This document shows, one piece after another, positions 59,695 through 64,000 of a stretch of DNA of 64,000 bases. Below the pieces are notes generated by a model. The model searched no databases. It was not told where the DNA came from and was given only the letters and a program-made list of their open reading frames with translations. Position 1 is the first letter of the stretch; the number at the start of each line of letters is the position of its first letter. The translations under genes and the position numbers were made by a program. Location: the NCBI RefSeq assembly GCF_002860325.1, contig NZ_PKOJ01000008.1:186001-250000 (forward strand), written 5' to 3'. Source of the stretch: Neptunicoccus cionae (lineage in GTDB: Bacteria; Pseudomonadota; Alphaproteobacteria; Rhodobacterales; Rhodobacteraceae).

Positions 59695-60387
59695 ATGAGC
59701 AGCCATTTCCCACCCCGCGAGGTGATGAGCGAAACAACCGCGAATATGCTGCTGGAAATCGACGCAGTGCATTTTAATGCGGAGAAACCGTTCACCTTCA
59801 CCTCCGGCATTGCCAGCCCGGTTTATATCGACTGCCGCAAGATCATCGCCTATCCGCGGCTGCGCGATATGGTGACGGCGTTTTCCGTGTCGCTGATTTT
59901 GCGGGACGTAGGGTTTGAACAGTTCGACGCGGTTGCGGGCGGTGAAACTGCTGGTATTCCCTTTGCCGCATGGATCGCCAAGGAAATGGGCCTGCCGATG
60001 CATTACGTGCGCAAAAAGCCCAAAGGCTTCGGCCGCGATGCGCAGATCGAAGGCGATATTCAGGAAGAACAACGGGTGCTTCTGGTGGAAGACCTGACAA
60101 CCGATGGGGGCAGCAAGATCAATTTTTGTAACGCGCTGCGCCGCGCCGGAGCACGGGCGGACCACGCCATCGTCGTCTTTTACTACGACATTTTCCAGCA
60201 AACCCGAGACAGGCTGGACGCGGACGGCATTACCCTTCATTCCCTTGCCACATGGTGGGATGTTCTGGCCGCAAGCAAGAAGCAAAACCGCTTTGACACA
60301 AAAACACTCACCGAGGTCGAGGGCTTTCTGAACGCGCCTCTCGACTGGTCCGCCAGACACGGCGGCATATCCCATCTGACCCTTTAA
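59695..60387 (+). CDS. pyrE: Orotate phosphoribosyltransferase
   Basis: A 230-residue PRPP-dependent enzyme making orotidine 5'-phosphate from orotate. The PRPP loop is [28 protein letters not shown] and [10 protein letters not shown] (catalytic lysines) are also family marks. I chose the ATG at 59695, six bases after AAAGGA; the open frame continues upstream inside the M20 gene but without homology. Within a transporter operon it would trap imported or internally formed orotate as nucleotide. Confidence 0.93.
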   Translation: MSSHFPPREVMSETTANMLLEIDAVHFNAEKPFTFTSGIASPVYIDCRKIIAYPRLRDMVTAFSVSLILRDVGFEQFDAVAGGETAGIPFAAWIAKEMGLPMHYVRKKPKGFGRDAQIEGDIQEEQRVLLVEDLTTDGGSKINFCNALRRAGARADHAIVVFYYDIFQQTRDRLDADGITLHSLATWWDVLAASKKQNRFDTKTLTEVEGFLNAPLDWSARHGGISHLTL

Positions 60388-60398
60388 GGAGCACGCTA

Positions 60399-60731
60399 AT
60401 GATGTTCGATCAAATTCTGGAAACCCTGCGCAGCAACGGCAAAAGCGGTGCGGCCTATACAAAAACCATCGCTTTGGCTGAAAAGGCGATGACGGAAGAT
60501 GCCGACCGCGCAGTTGCCTACGGATTGCTTTGCGATCTGGGCGAGCGGTTTATCGACTCGACCGGTCGCCTGCCCGTAACCTCGGTACAGATCGACAAAG
60601 CCTTTGAAGAATTTGCACAGGCGACGAGCGATCTGAAGGCAGCTTATGAAAACGGCAGTGCAGAGGAAACCCTTCAGACTCTCAACCGGATTGCCAGCCT
60701 TGGCCGGACACCGCTCGATCTGTCCAAATAA
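60399..60731 (+). CDS. Small protein of unknown function at the end of the pyr operon
   Basis: A 110-residue soluble, mostly helical, acidic protein that I do not recognise. AAGGAG lies seven bases before the ATG and the gene begins 11 bases after pyrE, with a strong hairpin after its stop, so it is a true operon member. It has no signal peptide, membrane segment or cysteine cluster. It could be a regulator or partner of the operon's enzymes; no function is claimed. Confidence 0.75.
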   Translation: MMFDQILETLRSNGKSGAAYTKTIALAEKAMTEDADRAVAYGLLCDLGERFIDSTGRLPVTSVQIDKAFEEFAQATSDLKAAYENGSAEETLQTLNRIASLGRTPLDLSK

Positions 60732-61048
60732 ACGATTTTCACATCGCGCATCCGGCAGAATCTCACGCCGGATGCGCGAAAAACCCTACCTTCTGCGCAC
60801 TGCTACGTGTCGCTACTTTTTTGTGCAAACCATACAAATTTAGATTAAACTTTATACATATGCCTGTTTTTAGGGCAGAAAATGCAGTCCCTCTCTGCCC
60901 CTGCGCCCTCCGCTGTGATCGTGCTTTGTTCGAGCCTACGAAACTTACCGCACCCGCGTGAGGAAATCCGATCAACAGTCCTGCCTCCATAAACCTCCGG
61001 CCTGTCAGTCCGGCCCAGCCCCGCGCTGTCGGTGCGGCCAAGCTGACG
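60732..61048. other. Intergenic region before ureD
   Basis: About 317 bases. It holds the 13-base-pair hairpin at 60744-60779, an AT-rich stretch (60820-60865) with TATACAT as a possible -10 for the urease operon, and a 7-base stem GGGCAGA (60873-60879) with TCTGCCC (60894-60900) in the presumed leader. The frame of ureD is open from 60962, so the last ~90 bases may be coding (see ureD). Confidence 0.5.
60744..60779 (+). terminator. Long perfect hairpin at the end of the pyr operon
   Basis: TCGCGCATCCGGC (60744-60756) pairs perfectly with 60767-60779 across a 10-base loop. It follows the last pyr-operon stop by 12 bases. There is no T-run on either side (AAAACCC follows), so it is an atypical terminator or a 3'-end stabiliser. 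Confidence 0.6.
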
Positions 61049-61813
61049 TTGCGCGCCGCCCCTTCAGGCCGCACTGGCATTGCGGATTTGCGCCAGTCCG
61101 GTGCGCTGAAGCTGGTTTTCCCCCGACAATTGACCGATGGCGCCGAAACGATCCTTGTGAACACAGCCGGAGGCATCACCGGCGGCGACAGGTATGATCT
61201 GGATATCACTGTCGAGGAAAATGCAGCGCTTAGCCTGACGACCCAAGCGGCAGAGCGGGCTTACCGTGCACAAAGGGGCGAAACCGGCAGGGTAACAACC
61301 CGAATAACCGTTCAGTCCGGCGCGCAGATGAACTGGCTGCCACAAGAATTGATCCTGTTTGAACGCTGCGCCCTCAACCGGCGGCTTTCTGTAGACCTGC
61401 ACGGCGACGCCCGCCTGTTAATGGTGGAACCCGTCGTATTCGGGCGTGCCGCGATGAAAGAAGTTCTGCACGACATTCATTTTCACGATCGCATTTCGGT
61501 GACGCGGGACGGCTGCCCGCTTTACCTTGACGCGATGAAGATCAGCGGCGACGCTGCCGCCCGCCTGTCCCGCCCCGCCATTGCCAACAAGGCAGGCGCA
61601 ATGGCAAGCGTATTATGCGTTGCACCGGACATTTCCGCTGATCTGGCCGCTGTACGCGATCTGTTACCTGCCACGGCCGGTGCCAGCCTGATTGCACCCG
61701 ATACACTGGTGATCCGCCAGCTCGCACAAGACAGTTTCATGCTGCGCCGCAGCCTGATGCCCCTGTTGGAGCATCTGTCCCAATCCCCTTTGCCCGCATC
61801 CTGGAGGCTTTGA
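61049..61813 (+). CDS. ureD: Urease accessory protein UreD, start codon unresolved
   Basis: UreD is the scaffold that binds apo-urease and, with UreF and UreG, delivers nickel. The frame has the UreD core: GRTGIADLRQSGALKLVFPR, VNTAGGITGGDRYDLDI and LTTQAAERAYRA. In the same frame the sequence upstream (61016-61048) reads QPRAVGAAKLT, which resembles the normal N-terminus, and the frame is open from 60962; yet there is no in-frame ATG, GTG or TTG before the TTG at 61049. Either a rare start (for example ATC at 60971 behind AGGAAA) is used, or the start lies in an error or mutation. Overlapping order ureD-ureA-ureB-ureC is standard. Confidence 0.88.
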   Translation: MRAAPSGRTGIADLRQSGALKLVFPRQLTDGAETILVNTAGGITGGDRYDLDITVEENAALSLTTQAAERAYRAQRGETGRVTTRITVQSGAQMNWLPQELILFERCALNRRLSVDLHGDARLLMVEPVVFGRAAMKEVLHDIHFHDRISVTRDGCPLYLDAMKISGDAAARLSRPAIANKAGAMASVLCVAPDISADLAAVRDLLPATAGASLIAPDTLVIRQLAQDSFMLRRSLMPLLEHLSQSPLPASWRL

Positions 61814-61816
61814 TCC

Positions 61817-62119
61817 ATGCAACTTACCCCCCGCGAAAAAGAAAAACTTCTGGTCGCACTCGCCGCTGACGTGGCCCGAAAGCGGCTTGCCCGTGGCGTC
61901 AAGCTGAACCATCCTGAGGCGATTGCCCTGATCACGGACGCTGTTGTCGAAGGTGCCCGCGACGGACGCTCTGTGGCCGATATGATGGAGGCTGGCGGCA
62001 AGGTCGTTACACGGGCCGACTGCATGGAAGGCATCCCCGAAATGATCCACGAAGTGCAGGTGGAAGCCACCTTCCCTGACGGGACCAAGCTTGTCACTGT
62101 TCACAACCCTATCCGTTAG
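61817..62119 (+). CDS. ureA: Urease gamma subunit
   Basis: A 100-residue structural subunit of urease, full length for the family. It begins [12 protein letters not shown] and ends VTVHNPIR, both characteristic of UreA. It assembles with UreB and UreC in the (alpha-beta-gamma)3 enzyme that splits urea into ammonia and carbon dioxide in the cytoplasm. Starts three bases after ureD. Confidence 0.97.
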   Translation: MQLTPREKEKLLVALAADVARKRLARGVKLNHPEAIALITDAVVEGARDGRSVADMMEAGGKVVTRADCMEGIPEMIHEVQVEATFPDGTKLVTVHNPIR

Positions 62120-62128
62120 GAGCCCCAC

Positions 62129-62434
62129 ATGATCCCCGGAGAACTCTTTCCTGCTGAAGGCATGCTTACCCTGAACGCCGGTGCCAAATCCGTGACGCTG
62201 ATGGTCGCCAACACCGGCGACCGGCCGGTGCAGGTGGGCAGCCATTATCATTTCGCCGAAACCAACCCTGCCCTTGATTTCGACCGTGATCAGGCCCGCG
62301 GGATGCGGCTTGATATTGCAGCCGGAACCGCGGTGCGGTTCGAACCCGGCCAGCGGCGGGAAGTGCAGCTGATCCCGCTTGGGGGTGATCGCAAGGTTTA
62401 CGGCTTTAACCAACAGATTATGGGGGCGCTCTGA
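62129..62434 (+). CDS. ureB: Urease beta subunit
   Basis: A 101-residue subunit, normal length, starting MIPGELFP with the conserved [17 protein letters not shown] and the [16 protein letters not shown] segment. It is a separate gene rather than a gamma-beta fusion, as in most bacteria. It lies nine bases after ureA and its stop is immediately followed by the ureC start. Confidence 0.97.
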   Translation: MIPGELFPAEGMLTLNAGAKSVTLMVANTGDRPVQVGSHYHFAETNPALDFDRDQARGMRLDIAAGTAVRFEPGQRREVQLIPLGGDRKVYGFNQQIMGAL

Positions 62435-64000
62435 ATGCCTGTAGAAATTTCCCGCGCGCAATATGCGGCAATGTACGGCCCCACAACAGGGGATAAACTG
62501 CGACTGGCTGACACGGATCTTATCATCGAGGTGGAACGGGATCTGACCACCTATGGTGAAGAGGTCAAGTTCGGCGGTGGCAAGGTGATCCGCGACGGGA
62601 TGGGGCAATCGCAGGCCACCCGCGCACAGGGCGCTGTGGACACGGTCATCACCAATGCGCTGATCGTGGATCATTCCGGTATTTACAAGGCGGATGTGGC
62701 ACTGAAGGACGGTTTAATCCACGCCATCGGCAAAGCCGGCAACCCCGATACGCAACCCGGTGTTGATATTATCGTGGGTCCGGGAACTGAAGTGATCGCA
62801 GGCGAAGGCCGCATCCTGACTGCAGGCGGTATGGACAGCCATATCCACTTTATCTGCCCGCAACAGATGGAAGATTCCCTTCATTCCGGTGTGACCACCT
62901 GCTTTGGCGGCGGCACTGGTCCGGCACAGGGCACGCTGGCCACAACCTGCACCCCCGGCCCATGGCATATCGGGCGGATGCTGCAATCCTTTGACGGCAT
63001 CGCCATGAATATCGGCTTGTCCGGCAAAGGCAACGCCAGCCGCCCGGAGGCGCTGGTGGAAATGGTCAAGGGCGGCGCCTGTGCGCTGAAACTGCACGAA
63101 GACTGGGGCACCACGCCCGCAGCAATTGATTGCTGCCTGTCTGTGGCGGATGACATGGACGTGCAGGTGATGATCCATACCGACACGCTGAATGAATCAG
63201 GCTTTGTGGAACACACGGTCGGTGCGCTCAAGGGGCGGACGATCCACGCGTTTCACACCGAAGGGGCTGGCGGCGGCCATGCACCGGACATCATCAAGAT
63301 TTGCGGCGATGCCAATGTGTTGCCCTCTTCCACCAACCCGACACGCCCTTTCACGGTTAACACGCTGGAAGAACATCTGGATATGCTGATGGTCTGTCAC
63401 CACCTGGACAAATCTATTCCAGAAGACATCGCCTTTGCCGAAAGCCGTATCCGCCGTGAAACCATCGCAGCCGAAGACATCCTGCACGACATGGGCGCGT
63501 TTTCCATCATCGCGTCCGACAGTCAGGCCATGGGCCGTGTCGGTGAAGTGCTGATCCGCACATGGCAGACCGCCGACAAAATGAAAAAGCAGCGGGGGCG
63601 TCTGGCCGAGGAAACCGGCGAAAACGACAATCTGCGGGTGCGCCGCTATATTGCGAAATACACGATAAATCCGGCGATTGCCCAAGGGGTCGGCCATGTG
63701 CTCGGGGATATTTCCGTAGGCAAACGGGCGGACCTTGCCCTGTGGTCTCCGGCCTTTTTCGGCGTGAAACCCGAAATGGTCCTCTTGGGCGGCAGTATCG
63801 CGGTGGCGCAAATGGGCGATCCGAATGCTTCGATCCCGACACCGCAACCGGTCTATTCCCGTCCGATGTTTGCAAGTTATGGCGGCGCACTCGGCCAATC
63901 CTCGGTCAGTTTTATTTCCGGTGCGGCGCAGGCTGACGGACTGCGCGACCAGCTTGGCCTGTCAAAGCAGACGGTTGCTGTTGAAAACACCCGCAACATT
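62435..64000 (+). CDS. ureC: Urease alpha subunit, 3' end missing
   Basis: The catalytic subunit; 522 of about 570 codons are in the window. The nickel ligands are visible: HIHF in GGMDSHIHF, the carbamylated Lys in [11 protein letters not shown], His in [12 protein letters not shown] and [15 protein letters not shown], and Asp in [12 protein letters not shown]. The mobile flap Cys-His is in MVCHHLD. The gene starts one base after the ureB stop. The remaining maturation genes (ureE, F, G) are not in view and should lie to the right. Confidence 0.98.
   Translation, partial: MPVEISRAQYAAMYGPTTGDKLRLADTDLIIEVERDLTTYGEEVKFGGGKVIRDGMGQSQATRAQGAVDTVITNALIVDHSGIYKADVALKDGLIHAIGKAGNPDTQPGVDIIVGPGTEVIAGEGRILTAGGMDSHIHFICPQQMEDSLHSGVTTCFGGGTGPAQGTLATTCTPGPWHIGRMLQSFDGIAMNIGLSGKGNASRPEALVEMVKGGACALKLHEDWGTTPAAIDCCLSVADDMDVQVMIHTDTLNESGFVEHTVGALKGRTIHAFHTEGAGGGHAPDIIKICGDANVLPSSTNPTRPFTVNTLEEHLDMLMVCHHLDKSIPEDIAFAESRIRRETIAAEDILHDMGAFSIIASDSQAMGRVGEVLIRTWQTADKMKKQRGRLAEETGENDNLRVRRYIAKYTINPAIAQGVGHVLGDISVGKRADLALWSPAFFGVKPEMVLLGGSIAVAQMGDPNASIPTPQPVYSRPMFASYGGALGQSSVSFISGAAQADGLRDQLGLSKQTVAVENTRNI

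Overview
The window is chromosomal DNA of an alphaproteobacterium, most likely a marine Rhodobacterales (Roseobacter group). This is inferred from the mix of TRAP transporters (TAXI and DctPQM types), a PotABCD-type polyamine importer fused to a catabolic operon, a class 1B dihydroorotate dehydrogenase beside PyrE, a ureDABC operon and giant RTX proteins; no rRNA or marker gene is present to prove it. Gene density is high and most genes sit in tight, translationally coupled operons. I see no tRNA, rRNA, CRISPR array, prophage or intact insertion sequence.

Layout. (1) 1-944: the 5' part of an amidase (minus strand) and a divergent 62-residue membrane protein behind a GGAAC-N17-GTT (ECF/EcfG-type) promoter. 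(2) 1031-12960, minus strand: a nitrogen/amine module made of a class III aminotransferase, a C45-type Ntn hydrolase, an ATP-grasp ligase-like protein and a 913-residue Orn/Lys/Arg decarboxylase; behind it a C-N hydrolase (nitrilase fold), a universal stress protein, a fused TRAP permease and its TAXI receptor. (3) 13294-22424: a LysR regulator diverges from potB-potC-potD-potA, followed by an aminotransferase, a GNAT acetyltransferase, an acetylpolyamine deacetylase and an FAD amine oxidase. This reads as an import-and-degradation operon for (acetyl)polyamines. A perfect inverted repeat with T-N11-A spacing lies between the regulator and the operon.

(4) 22533-47117, minus strand: two paralogous giant secreted proteins, 1678 and 5932 residues. 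Both are built from a 56-residue (168 bp) repeat, 18 copies in the small one and about 95 in the large one, followed by five ~98-residue RTX modules and a shared C-terminal secretion-type tail. They take up more than a third of the window. No type I secretion genes lie nearby. The 1.75 kb between them has no convincing gene, but holds a dense series of perfect hairpins that looks like a structured RNA or the remains of a mobile element.

(5) 47954-52625: a four-gene overlapping operon (flavin monooxygenase, BASS-family transporter, NAD epimerase/dehydrogenase, SDR) diverging from a TetR regulator, with a perfect palindromic operator between them. (6) 52641-60731: an XRE-type regulator diverging from a DctP-DctQ-DctM TRAP system that is co-directional with PyrK-like, PyrD 1B, an M20 carbamoylase, PyrE and a small unknown protein. 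This set suggests uptake and salvage, or reductive breakdown, of orotate-like compounds. (7) 61049-64000: ureD-ureA-ureB-ureC (ureC runs off the end); ureD lacks a standard start codon. Together the non-RTX genes describe a cell that scavenges organic nitrogen (polyamines, pyrimidine intermediates, amides, urea) through several dedicated transporters.
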